Assembly: GCA_022615255.1 (NCBI GenBank)
Contig: JAKEHC010000021.1
Location: 1-27,410, forward strand
Source: Candidatus Dadabacteria bacterium
Lineage (GTDB): Bacteria > Desulfobacterota_D > UBA1144 > Nemesobacterales > CSP1-2
Length of the DNA: 27,410 nucleotides
Direction: 5' to 3'
Shown in pieces: positions 8,453-16,111 of the stretch (within the stretch, counting starts at the first letter, position 1; each line of letters opens with the position of its first letter). The position numbers and the translations under genes are program-made. The notes under the pieces were generated by a model. It did no database searches. It worked only from the letters and a program-made list of their open reading frames with translations, and had not been told where the DNA came from.

Positions 8453-8577
8453 GTTGTTTAGTAGTCTCTAAGCCACCTACCTGATTCCAGGCTTCATTAT
8501 CATTAATCCATTTGAGCTTATATAAGCGATGTATGATTTTAAAACTGAAAGAGTTCTAAATAGAGGTCTCCGTTTCT

Positions 8578-9381
8578 TTATTTTTCTTTCTCTCCAGTAA
8601 ATTCTTTAACCATCTTTTCAAACGAATAAATCTCGTTAGTCATTCTAACAACACTGGAGATTATATTATTAATCTTTATTGCCAGTTTTGTTTCCAAGCG
8701 TTTTTTTTCTAATTTAGAAACGGCCTTAAAAACAGCTTTTGTTTTTCTTACAATTTCTCGAAACATCAAATCAAGATTAAGTGGTGCCGTCCATTTGCCG
8801 GAAACCTCGTGCTCAAGGCGGTTAAGCGCTTCGATCTTTGCTCTTAATTTTTTCAAGAGCGCTCTTATACTCGTTGGAATCCTCCGGCATTCTCTACAGT
8901 ACTCTCCTGACGAGGATGCTTTTAATAAAAGATTTAGAAACGCTTTTCCGTCAATAAGCTCAATTGGTTTATCTTTAATAAATTTTTTTGAATCTTCTGT
9001 AAAACTGCTTGTTGTAATGACATATCCACGCTCAGCGTCATCAGAAATAACCAGCTCATGGAATTTCTTCATATCCCCTGAATTCACAGGGGAATCTTGC
9101 TTCCTACACTCAAACAAGCTCCAAGACTTAACATGCCATCTATGTTTTTCTGCACTGTGCGATTCAAGCATGAAGCTATCAACCTTGTTGGGATCACTTT
9201 TATCAGATTCAAATACTTCGTAGTCATGCTCCTTTAAAACATGAATAACCAGCTCCTTATAATCTCCGATATTCATGCTCCTAACGTGATCCAGTGATAA
9301 GCTTGAGCCGCTTACCCTAATGTACTCACTCCGACAAAGACTACAACGATCAAATTTTATAACAGTTTGGTTCTCAGGCAT
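8578..9381 (-). CDS. Mrr-like restriction-endonuclease-fold protein with CxxC pairs and helical tail
   Basis: This 267-residue protein has a central region (about 38-155) resembling the Mrr/restriction endonuclease type IV-like fold. Its pieces are YKELVIHVLKEHDYEV, Asp68, a strand ending FECRKQ (Glu91, Arg93, Lys94) where family members have the (E/Q)xK catalytic strand, YVITTSSFTEDSKKF and a closing LIDGKAFLNLLL. The core is bracketed by two cysteine pairs, CSLC (13-16) and CREC (162-165), which could together bind one zinc. Residues 170-265 are lysine/glutamate-rich and helical, probably a coiled coil. It may be a DNA-cleaving defence or repair protein, or an inactive relative; no methylase or partner gene lies beside it. 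The catalytic assignment is by eye. The gene is flanked by a pseudogene and a divergent SGNH gene. Confidence 0.6.
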   Translation of the reverse strand: MPENQTVIKFDRCSLCRSEYIRVSGSSLSLDHVRSMNIGDYKELVIHVLKEHDYEVFESDKSDPNKVDSFMLESHSAEKHRWHVKSWSLFECRKQDSPVNSGDMKKFHELVISDDAERGYVITTSSFTEDSKKFIKDKPIELIDGKAFLNLLLKASSSGEYCRECRRIPTSIRALLKKLRAKIEALNRLEHEVSGKWTAPLNLDLMFREIVRKTKAVFKAVSKLEKKRLETKLAIKINNIISSVVRMTNEIYSFEKMVKEFTGEKEK

Positions 9382-9544
9382 ATTTCTTACTATAGAATAA
9401 AAAACATATATTAGAAAACCGCAATTTATTTTTTATTAATCACAATAAACCAGTCATTCGGATTGCTTATAATAGGTATTTGTATATAGTAATATTACAA
9501 GAAGCTCATAAAAATTCGTTATAACCATTTTTGAGAAAGAAAGC

Positions 9545-9573
9545 TTGTCTCTAAGAAAATCCAGTTTTATAGG
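9545..9573 (+). promoter_or_regulatory. Candidate promoter for the SGNH-hydrolase-like gene
   Basis: TTGTCT (9545-9550) and TATAGG (9568-9573) are separated by 17 bases and lie about 50 bp before the ATG at 9622. Each hexamer matches four of six consensus positions. The whole 240-bp divergent spacer is AT-rich, so chance matches are common. Confidence 0.28.
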
Positions 9574-9621
9574 TAGATTAAATTTGTTTTTTCAAAGACC
9601 TAACCTAAATAAGAGTCGAAT

Positions 9622-10860
9622 ATGAGAAAAATCTTTATCTTCTCCATCAAAGTTCTCGCATCTGTGCTTCTTGTATTTGTATTATTGGAAATCGGGCTAC
9701 GAATCGTTCCTAATATAATACCACCTAAGGTACTAATTAATTTTGAACCTACTCTCCGAGAAAAGACTGCTCGTGGATGGCTGCCAACATATAGTGACAC
9801 GATAATTTTGAATCGCGATGATAACGGTCCTCCACTAAGAATCTGGAAGCCCTTTACTAAAGTTACCCACTACGATTCGCATGTTTCCGGGGGGGCTTAT
9901 AATGTTAAAACAGATGAAATTGGATTTTGTAATACTCCCGGAAGTTATAGCAAAGCGCCCACATTTGATGTTATAACAATCGGAGATTCGTTTACTTGGT
10001 GTCACACAGTAGGTCCCGAAGATTCTTGGACAAAACAGCTTTCTGATCTGACTGGCCTTTCTTCCTATAACCTTGGTAAGGGTAACCTCGGTTTGTATGA
10101 ATATATACAAGTTCTAAAACAGTTCGGCATTAACAAACATCCGAAATTTGTAATCTTGAATGTCTACGAAGGTAATGATTTAAAGGATGCCGATACATAT
10201 TTCAAAACTAAAAATAATTATTCAGATGTAAAAGCCAATTCATCATTTAATTCTCATACTCAGAAATCTTTTTTAGAAAATACTATAGGATATTACAGCT
10301 ATTCTTTTAATTTCGTACGCGGCTACATTAAATATTTAAACGCCAAAATTTTTACATATTTACGTTATAATAAAGATTTAGATTTTCGATATTCTATTGT
10401 CTTCTCTGATAAATCCATTCCTTTTAACACGGAAAACACCGATAAAGACGAGGTGTTTTATGCAAGGCAATTACTTGCCAACAAAGTAGACCTCAACATT
10501 TTCAACGATGCGTTAGAGAATTTTGTTAAAATTTCAGAGCAGTATAGATTCATTCCAATCGTGAGTTACACCCCTTCAGCTCATACGGCTTACGCGGCAA
10601 ACGTTTCCTTTAACGATCCAACCCTAAAAAGCATACTGAAGCATTATAGCGATGCGCAAAGAGATTTCTTTGAATCTAAGGGAAAAGAGCTGGGATACGT
10701 TTTTATTGATTTCACTCCTTCTTTACAATCAGCCGCATTATCCAACACATATCAAAAGTTACTCTATTTTCGTACAAGCCTACATCTGACGAAGTACGGA
10801 AACGAGATTATTGCAAAAACCCTAAGTCAATCTCTCCGGGACCCAGGCCTTTTCAGATAA
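9622..10860 (+). CDS. Membrane-anchored SGNH/GDSL-hydrolase-like protein
   Basis: This 412-residue protein has an N-terminal membrane anchor or signal (about 5-28) followed by an extracytoplasmic SGNH-hydrolase-like domain. The serine block is IGDSFTW with Ser123. The block III asparagine is in EGNDL (Asn185). The C-terminal His388 is in SLHLTKYGNEI, the usual position of the catalytic histidine. The aspartate normally two or three residues before this histidine is not there (Thr385 and Ser386 instead). The enzyme may therefore use a Ser-His dyad, or may be altered in activity. Relatives act as acyl-esterases or O-acetyl-modifying enzymes of glycans and envelope polymers. Its substrate is unknown. 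It converges with murJ. Confidence 0.7.
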   Translation: MRKIFIFSIKVLASVLLVFVLLEIGLRIVPNIIPPKVLINFEPTLREKTARGWLPTYSDTIILNRDDNGPPLRIWKPFTKVTHYDSHVSGGAYNVKTDEIGFCNTPGSYSKAPTFDVITIGDSFTWCHTVGPEDSWTKQLSDLTGLSSYNLGKGNLGLYEYIQVLKQFGINKHPKFVILNVYEGNDLKDADTYFKTKNNYSDVKANSSFNSHTQKSFLENTIGYYSYSFNFVRGYIKYLNAKIFTYLRYNKDLDFRYSIVFSDKSIPFNTENTDKDEVFYARQLLANKVDLNIFNDALENFVKISEQYRFIPIVSYTPSAHTAYAANVSFNDPTLKSILKHYSDAQRDFFESKGKELGYVFIDFTPSLQSAALSNTYQKLLYFRTSLHLTKYGNEIIAKTLSQSLRDPGLFR

Positions 10861-10867
10861 AGGCTAA

Positions 10868-10885
10868 ATCAAATTATTTTTTGAT
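10868..10885 (+). terminator. Weak hairpin after the SGNH gene
   Basis: ATCAAA (10868-10873) and TTTGAT (10880-10885) form a perfect but AT-only-like 6-bp stem with a 6-nt loop, 7 bp after the stop codon. It has no following T-tract. It lies between convergent genes, so a terminator is expected, but this is a weak candidate. Confidence 0.22.
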
Positions 10886-10965
10886 AGTCGAACCTGTTTT
10901 CATAATGTATTAGAATACGGAACATTAAAAAGACATTAAGAAAAAATAAAAGTCTAAATATACAC

Positions 10966-12531
10966 CTAGCCCCTGATTCTTCTTTTTATCATATCAAATA
11001 GAAAGCCAAGCTCTTCAACCCTTAGAAGCTTTACAATGATAAAATATAATAGTACAGCGGATGAAATAGAAGCCAGAAATACACCAATTTTTTCCAGGGA
11101 AATCCCGCTTTGAGACCAATCAGACAAAGTTGAAACTCTCCAAGCAAAAGCTCCCATTATCAGGGAAGCTGTCGCTATTTTCAGAATGTAGATCAACATC
11201 TTGCTACTCTCTATGACTCCCACGCGGTTAGTTAGTATAAAAAACAGAAGGAAAAAGTTAAAAATCGAAGAGATGGAACTCGAAAGGGCAAGACCAGTGT
11301 GCTTGAGCCCGAAAGTAAATCCGAGTACGTATCCAAAAGCGGTATTTACCATAAAAGCAAAGAAGGCTACTAAAACCGGGGTTTTGGTATCTTGAATTGC
11401 ATAAAAAGTAGGCGCTGTTATCCTGACCCCGCCTACCGCCCAAAGCCCGATTGCATATCCTAAAAGCGCTTGTGACGTGCGAACAGTAGCTTCATAAGGA
11501 AATTCTCCTCTTTGATAAAGAAGATTGCATATAGGAACCCTGAGGGCGATAAGCCCCGTAAGCGCAGGAACGACCAGAAATAGCATAAGTCTCAATGCAA
11601 AAGAATAGTTTTCTAAAAATTTTTTAATTTCCCCTTTTGACGCTTGTGAAGAGAGGCTAGGAAGGAGAACAGTAGCTAAAGAAACTGCGACCGTTCCCAG
11701 GGGAAATTCCATAAGCCTTTCTGAATAGTATAGATAAGACACAGTTCCTTCCGGGAGATGGGATGCGTACTGCGTGCTTACCAGAATGTTCAAGTTATAA
11801 ACCGCAACCCCAAAAAGCTGAGGCGCCATAAGAAGAGCTATCTTCTTTACAGCCGGATGACGTATGTTTTTTCTAAAATTAAACAAAAAACCTTTACTCT
11901 TCAGGAAGGGAATCTGGAAGGTAAATTGGATTAATCCTCCTACAATTACTCCTACAGCAAGAGAAAAAATCGGTACGCCTAGGCTTTGATAAAGGAGAAA
12001 AATTATAGCGATACTGCCGATATTAAAAACTACTTGTGAAAAAGAAGGAGCAAAAAAATGTTTTAAGGAATTAAGAATCCCCATCGAAAGTGCAGCGAGA
12101 GATGCAAAGAAAATATAAGGAAACATTATTCTGTTGAGGTCCACGGCAAGTTCAAAAACATCGCCTTTAAAACCTGATGCAAAAAGCTTGATTACAAAAG
12201 GTGAGAGAAGAACTCCTAAAACAGAAACCAAGATTAAAACAGCGAAAAGGAGTGTGAAGGTAATATCAGAGACCCTTTTTGCCTCTTCTTTGCCATCTTT
12301 CTCCAGGTATTCAGTAAATACCGGAATAAAAGACACCGTGAGGGAACCCTCCGCCAGCAGCCTACGAAGAAGGTTGGGGATTCTATATGCAACATAGAAT
12401 GCATCAGTATCCGCCTTCGCCCCAAAGAAATACGCTATTACCATATCTCTTATATAACCTGTTATTCGGCTAAGCAGTGTTATAAAACCCACAACCCCTG
12501 CTGAGCGGGTAATTTCTTCTTCGTGTTTCAT
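10966..12531 (-). CDS. murJ: Lipid II flippase MurJ (MviN)
   Basis: This 521-residue polytopic inner-membrane protein belongs to the MurJ/MviN family (MOP exporter superfamily), which moves lipid II from the cytoplasmic to the periplasmic face for peptidoglycan synthesis. The N-terminal signature is clear: SRITGYIRD (21-29), TDAFYVAYRIPNLLRR (42-57) and EGSLTVSFIPVF (61-72). Aligned by eye, Arg22, Arg28, Asp43 and Arg56 correspond to the functionally important Arg18, Arg24, Asp39 and Arg52 of E. coli MurJ. Length matches the family (about 510-520). No Shine-Dalgarno is visible before the ATG. It is transcribed away from the dcw cluster, about 1.8 kb to its left, so it is nearby but not part of that operon. 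Confidence 0.95.
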   Translation of the reverse strand: MKHEEEITRSAGVVGFITLLSRITGYIRDMVIAYFFGAKADTDAFYVAYRIPNLLRRLLAEGSLTVSFIPVFTEYLEKDGKEEAKRVSDITFTLLFAVLILVSVLGVLLSPFVIKLFASGFKGDVFELAVDLNRIMFPYIFFASLAALSMGILNSLKHFFAPSFSQVVFNIGSIAIIFLLYQSLGVPIFSLAVGVIVGGLIQFTFQIPFLKSKGFLFNFRKNIRHPAVKKIALLMAPQLFGVAVYNLNILVSTQYASHLPEGTVSYLYYSERLMEFPLGTVAVSLATVLLPSLSSQASKGEIKKFLENYSFALRLMLFLVVPALTGLIALRVPICNLLYQRGEFPYEATVRTSQALLGYAIGLWAVGGVRITAPTFYAIQDTKTPVLVAFFAFMVNTAFGYVLGFTFGLKHTGLALSSSISSIFNFFLLFFILTNRVGVIESSKMLIYILKIATASLIMGAFAWRVSTLSDWSQSGISLEKIGVFLASISSAVLLYFIIVKLLRVEELGFLFDMIKRRIRG

Positions 12532-12538
12532 TGAGGGG

Positions 12539-12560
12539 TCTAGTTTATATCAAGACTAGA
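12539..12560. repeat. Inverted repeat just upstream of murJ
   Basis: TCTAGT (12539-12544) and ACTAGA (12555-12560) form a perfect 6-bp inverted repeat with a 10-bp spacer, ending 8 bp before the murJ ATG. It could be an operator or a leader hairpin masking the murJ start. No second copy is seen. Confidence 0.3.
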
Positions 12561-12685
12561 ATCAATCAAGAAAAGCGCATACGTTATACAATGATAAGAA
12601 GATCAAGATGAAACACTGTAAGATCGAAATTTATCAGGTAAATTTCTAAACAAACATTAAAAAAATCGACAAGAGGTTCTTGTTT

Positions 12686-13609
12686 TTGAAATACTCCATC
12701 AAAGAGGAAATGCCCGGGCTTTGGTTCTTGGATTTAAGGGTAGGCGGAGAAGAACAGTATATCGGAGCATACATTTTTCAATCGGGGAATGAAGTTGCTC
12801 TAGTAGAGGTGGGACCTTTTAGCACCGCTCTAAATGTAGTACACGCTTTAGATGAGATTGGGCTTCCACGTCAAAACGTAAAATACCTATTACTTACGCA
12901 CGTGCATCTTGATCATGGAGGCGCGGCAGGAACCCTTTTAAAGCATCTCCCAAATGCCTGCGTATTAGCTCATTGGAAAGGAACCCCGCATCTCGTGGAC
13001 CCGGAAGCAGTGCTTTGGAAGGCATCGAATAAGGTTCTGGGTTTTGTTGCAGACATGTATGGCAAACCCGAACCCGTTCCCGAGGATAAAATAATCTCAG
13101 TTGAAGATAAAATGAGCATTACATTTGGGAAATGCACTTTTGAAGTCATCCCAACACCGGGCCATGCTAGCCATCATATCTGTTTTTTTCTTAATACTGG
13201 AAAGGTAGTTTTCACAGGAGACGCCGCAGGCACCTATTTACCGAGTCTTGATATCTTACTTCCTCAGACACCACCTCCGTTGAGGCTCGAATCGATGCTT
13301 AAATCCATTGAGACACTGATTTCACTTGATCCAAGCATTTGCGCATACACGCACTTCGGTGTTTCACGAAATGCCGTAGAAATTTTAAAAAGGCATCATA
13401 TTCAGCTTCTACACTGGCATGAATGCATAACTGAGGCTCTGGATAAAGGCATAGCGCAAGATGCCTTTATAGATTTAATTTCGATACGAGATTTAGATCT
13501 AAAAAATTTTCTAATTCACTCCGAGAAACTTAATGGTGTAAAAAGAGGGGTGGAATTGAGCATTAAGGGATTTCTTGATTTTGCTCTCGAAGAAAAACGG
13601 AAAGATTAA
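12686..13609 (+). CDS. Metallo-beta-lactamase-fold hydrolase
   Basis: This is an MBL-fold metallohydrolase of about 307 residues. The metal ligands are all visible; numbering from the TTG two codons upstream at 12680, they are His74, His76, Asp78 and His79 in THVHLDH, His162 in TPGHASHH, Asp181 in FTGDAAG and His225 in YTHFG. These fit a two-metal site. Members include glyoxalase II, lactonases and various thioesterases; the long C-terminal helical part (about 195-309) does not settle which. Two TTG starts exist, at 12680 and 12686. AAGAGG at 12671-12676 is 9 bases from the second and only 3 from the first, so I prefer 12686. The stop overlaps that of the convergent DUF4911-like gene. Confidence 0.85.
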   Translation: MKYSIKEEMPGLWFLDLRVGGEEQYIGAYIFQSGNEVALVEVGPFSTALNVVHALDEIGLPRQNVKYLLLTHVHLDHGGAAGTLLKHLPNACVLAHWKGTPHLVDPEAVLWKASNKVLGFVADMYGKPEPVPEDKIISVEDKMSITFGKCTFEVIPTPGHASHHICFFLNTGKVVFTGDAAGTYLPSLDILLPQTPPPLRLESMLKSIETLISLDPSICAYTHFGVSRNAVEILKRHHIQLLHWHECITEALDKGIAQDAFIDLISIRDLDLKNFLIHSEKLNGVKRGVELSIKGFLDFALEEKRKD

Positions 13610-13815
13610 ACTTCTATCTCATCAAACTCAATTTCAGCCTTGAGATTTCCTATGACCTCTCTTACCTCGTCAATACGGTCATGAGTAAAAATAACCTTAA
13701 TCAGTCCCTCTTTTGCATCTTCAGTCCTAGTCCATGCAAGATGGGAATAAGTACCAATAATTGACTGAAAGTAAACAGTGTTACTCGTGTCTTTTAGTTT
13801 TATATATATCACCAT
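13606..13815 (-). CDS. Small DUF4911-like protein
   Basis: This 69-residue protein reads as a compact alpha/beta domain: two short strands, then HLAWTRTEDAKEGLIKVIF, then an amphipathic helix (DRIDEVREVIGNL) and an acidic tail. The pattern and size resemble DUF4911, a small family of unknown function seen mainly in deltaproteobacteria; the match is by eye. It has no transmembrane segment or metal motif. The stop codon TAA shares a TTAA palindrome with the stop of the convergent MBL gene (4-bp overlap). The ATG has a weak AAGAG upstream. No function can be given. Confidence 0.6.
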   Translation of the reverse strand: MVIYIKLKDTSNTVYFQSIIGTYSHLAWTRTEDAKEGLIKVIFTHDRIDEVREVIGNLKAEIEFDEIEV

Positions 13816-14302
13816 CAGAAACTCTTAGAGAATAACAATCCGGTCAATACTCGCTAATCTTAATGATACATTTGTTTAAATAGCGCAAAACGATTCTCAC
13901 ATCGGGATTGCATGTACAAAAAACCAAAGACAGATATGCTAAGATCAACAAACGACATTTGCATCATCTTGTCAGATTGCCATTTCATGAAGTACATGGC
14001 TTTACTCCTTACCCTAAGATTAAAACATTAGTTTTAGATCAATGCCATTTTTCGTAACAATTTTAGCTTTACTCCGCTAAAAAAAGTAAGAAATAATTTT
14101 TAGTATCCCCTTTTAATAATCAGAAAATTGTCAATGCCTATACGTTTTATAAAAATACGTAAAAAAAGGGACTTAAATATAACTAATAAAGCTTAATATC
14201 ATCTTTATTGCATATTAAACTGTAAATACAGGCTAAATAATTCCCGGATCTCACGTAAGGCTTCTTAACCACTCAAAAAATTTAAAAATTTCAAAAAGTT
14301 AC
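13816..14302. other. Gene-free AT-rich spacer before the dcw cluster
   Basis: No reading frame of note and no RNA gene are recognised in these roughly 490 bp. It must contain the upstream regulatory DNA of the mraZ operon and the promoter of the minus-strand DUF4911-like gene. The sequence has many short A and T tracts (for example around 14270-14298), which could act as curved DNA or an UP element for the mraZ promoter. A short palindrome TACGT/ACGTA lies at 14141-14161. Confidence 0.5.
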
Positions 14303-14331
14303 TTGACAAGTTTTATATGTTTTTATATAGT
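14303..14331 (+). promoter_or_regulatory. Promoter of the mraZ/dcw operon
   Basis: A consensus TTGACA (14303-14308) is followed after exactly 17 bases by TATAGT (14326-14331), five of six matches to the -10 consensus. Transcription should start near 14338, leaving a leader of about 32 nt. A-rich tracts immediately upstream could serve as an UP element. This is the best promoter in the window. It overlaps the first MraZ box. Confidence 0.8.
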
Positions 14332-14353
14332 GGTTTAAAGTGGCATAAAGTGG
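14329..14353 (+). promoter_or_regulatory. MraZ operator: three AGTGG direct repeats
   Basis: AGTGG occurs at 14329-14333, 14339-14343 and 14349-14353, an exact 10-bp period with 5-bp spacers (TTTAA, then CATAA). This matches the known MraZ-box architecture: tandem GTGG-containing repeats with 5-bp spacing in enterobacteria and AAAGTG-type repeats in mollicutes. All three face the same side of the helix. The first overlaps the -10 hexamer and the others cover the start site, so the MraZ encoded just downstream should repress its own operon by blocking RNA polymerase. Confidence 0.85.
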
Positions 14354-14369
14354 CATAATTAGTCCTAAC

Positions 14370-14816
14370 ATGTTTAGAGGAAGATACGAACACACAATGA
14401 CAGATAAGGGGCGTATAAGCGTGCCTGCAAGGTTTAGAGAGGTGCTTAACGAAAAGTACGGAGAAGAATCCCTTATCATTACCAACTTTGATAGATGCCT
14501 AATAGTTTACCCATTAAAGGAATGGAATGAGATAGAAAGAAGAGCAGCTGAACTTCCACAATTTAAGCAGGAAGTTATCTCCTTCCTTAGACATCTTATA
14601 GGAAACGCAGATGACTGTCCTATTGACGGTCAGGGAAGGATTCTTTTACCTCAGCCGCTTAGAAATCATGCCCAGATAAAACGAGAGGTTGTAATGATTG
14701 GAATGCTTACAAAGTTTGAAATCTGGGCAAAAGAAATATGGGATGAAGAAGAATCGAAAAAGGCATATGAGGAGTTTAAGAGAAGTAGAGAAATCCTAGC
14801 AGCACAAGGGTTATAA
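14370..14816 (+). CDS. mraZ: Transcriptional regulator MraZ
   Basis: This 148-residue protein is MraZ, the AbrB/SpoVT-type ring-forming DNA-binding protein that opens dcw clusters and represses them. The two half-domains are visible: DKGRISVPARFR (12-23) and DGQGRILLPQPLR in the second half (about 88-100), each with the conserved G-R and P residues. The N-terminus MFRGRYEHTM is the typical start, so the ATG is secure although no Shine-Dalgarno precedes it. Its own triple AGTGG operator lies directly upstream. The stop codon is 1 bp before the rsmH ATG. Confidence 0.96.
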   Translation: MFRGRYEHTMTDKGRISVPARFREVLNEKYGEESLIITNFDRCLIVYPLKEWNEIERRAAELPQFKQEVISFLRHLIGNADDCPIDGQGRILLPQPLRNHAQIKREVVMIGMLTKFEIWAKEIWDEEESKKAYEEFKRSREILAAQGL

Positions 14817-14817
14817 A

Positions 14818-15771
14818 ATGGAGAGAGCGGAATTAGACATAAAATATCCCATTCATAAATCCGTGATGGTAAGAGAGGTAACGAGGTTCTTAAGGCCTCA
14901 TTCTGACGGTATCTATGTAGATGCCACTCTAGGCCTCGGGGGACACGCTGAGGCTATTTTGCAATGTCCGGGCACGAAAGTTATCGCATTTGATATAGAT
15001 GATGAAGTTATTTCGTTTTCAAAAAATCGCCTTTCTAGGTTTGAAACACGAATTAAGTTCTCAAATACCAACTTCTCCCAAATTGATAAAGCCCTTGAAT
15101 CCCTGTCTATAGAAAAAGTAGATGGAATAGTTGCTGATTTAGGAATGTCTTCCTTTCAGCTCGAGGCTAGCGGAAGAGGGTTTAGTTTTCAAATGGATGA
15201 AAAGCTCGATATGAGGATGGATCTAAAACTTAGATTTACTGCACATGATCTAGTGAATGAAATGGATGAAGAAGAAATTTCAAAAGTCTTAAAAAACTAT
15301 GGTGAGGAAAGATGGGCAAAAAGGATTGCTAGAGAAATCTCCAAATCTCGTAGTAAAAAACCAATAGAGACAACTCATGTGCTTGCAAACATAGTCTCAA
15401 AAGCGGTTCCCAAAAGATTCTATCCTCTTCTAAGACATCCCGCTACTAGAACCTTTCAGGCGCTCCGCATAGCAGTCAATAATGAGCTTGAGAGTCTGGA
15501 AGTATTCCTAGAGAAAGCACCCTTATTTCTCAAGTCTGGCGGGAGAATAGTTATCATTTCTTTTCACTCGCTCGAAGATAGATTAGTTAAAAACGCCTTC
15601 AAGAGACTTACATCAGCCTGTATCTGCCCAAAAGAGATGCCTAGATGCGGATGTGGACGAAAGAACATCCTTAACAATCTTACACGTACTCCCCTGACCC
15701 CGAGTTTGGAAGAGATCAATGAAAATCCGAAATCAAGAAGTGCAAAACTAAGAGGAGGAGAAAAAATATAG
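14818..15771 (+). CDS. rsmH: 16S rRNA (cytosine(1402)-N(4))-methyltransferase RsmH
   Basis: This 317-residue SAM-dependent enzyme methylates N4 of C1402 in the 16S rRNA P-site region. The SAM-binding motif YVDATLGLGGHAEAIL lies at 33-48. Other family landmarks are IVADLGMSSFQLE with the following GFSFQMDEKLDMRMD segment, FQALRIAVNNEL and IISFHSLEDRLVK. The cysteine-rich CICPKEMPRCGCGRK near the C-terminus is typical. Length is normal (about 310). It starts 1 bp after mraZ and ends 1 bp before ftsL, so it is clearly in the same operon. Confidence 0.96.
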   Translation: MERAELDIKYPIHKSVMVREVTRFLRPHSDGIYVDATLGLGGHAEAILQCPGTKVIAFDIDDEVISFSKNRLSRFETRIKFSNTNFSQIDKALESLSIEKVDGIVADLGMSSFQLEASGRGFSFQMDEKLDMRMDLKLRFTAHDLVNEMDEEEISKVLKNYGEERWAKRIAREISKSRSKKPIETTHVLANIVSKAVPKRFYPLLRHPATRTFQALRIAVNNELESLEVFLEKAPLFLKSGGRIVIISFHSLEDRLVKNAFKRLTSACICPKEMPRCGCGRKNILNNLTRTPLTPSLEEINENPKSRSAKLRGGEKI

Positions 15772-15772
15772 G

Positions 15773-16111
15773 ATGAATGACAATAAAAACCTGAGAATAA
15801 AAGGAAAACCCAATTCCAATAAAAACCATTTCTCGCTTAGGCTTTTCTTTCTCTGTCTTCTTGTAATTTGTGTTGCCCTTTTATATGTGCGTATTAAAGT
15901 CGAAACAATAAAATTCGGCTACGAGATTTCCGCGAATAAGAAGAAAGAAGAACAATTATTAAAAGATAATCATCTTCTTCACGCCGAGTGCATGGAATTA
16001 AAATCCCCTGCGAGAATCGAAGACATCGCACGTGAGTCTGGTTTTAGATTTCCAACCCAAGAAGACGTTATATATATAAAAGATAAGACAGTTATAGGGG
16101 AGATAAGGTGA
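15773..16111 (+). CDS. ftsL: Cell division protein FtsL (putative)
   Basis: This 112-residue bitopic protein has a basic cytoplasmic N-terminus, one transmembrane helix (about 23-41, LRLFFLCLLVICVALLYV) and a periplasmic segment with heptad character (about 45-80). It ends in an ARIEDIARESGFRFP stretch, which is characteristic of FtsL-like proteins. FtsL works with FtsB and FtsQ to activate FtsW/FtsI at the septum. Primary sequence is poorly conserved in this family, so the name rests on size, topology and position between rsmH and ftsI. AGGAGG lies about 15 bases before the ATG. The stop overlaps the ftsI GTG start. Confidence 0.85.
   Translation: MNDNKNLRIKGKPNSNKNHFSLRLFFLCLLVICVALLYVRIKVETIKFGYEISANKKKEEQLLKDNHLLHAECMELKSPARIEDIARESGFRFPTQEDVIYIKDKTVIGEIR

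Noticed and set aside
14141..14161. TACGT/ACGTA palindrome as a terminator or operator
   Set aside because: It has only 5 bp of stem around an 11-nt AT loop, with no T-tract in a sensible direction; chance in AT-rich DNA is likely.
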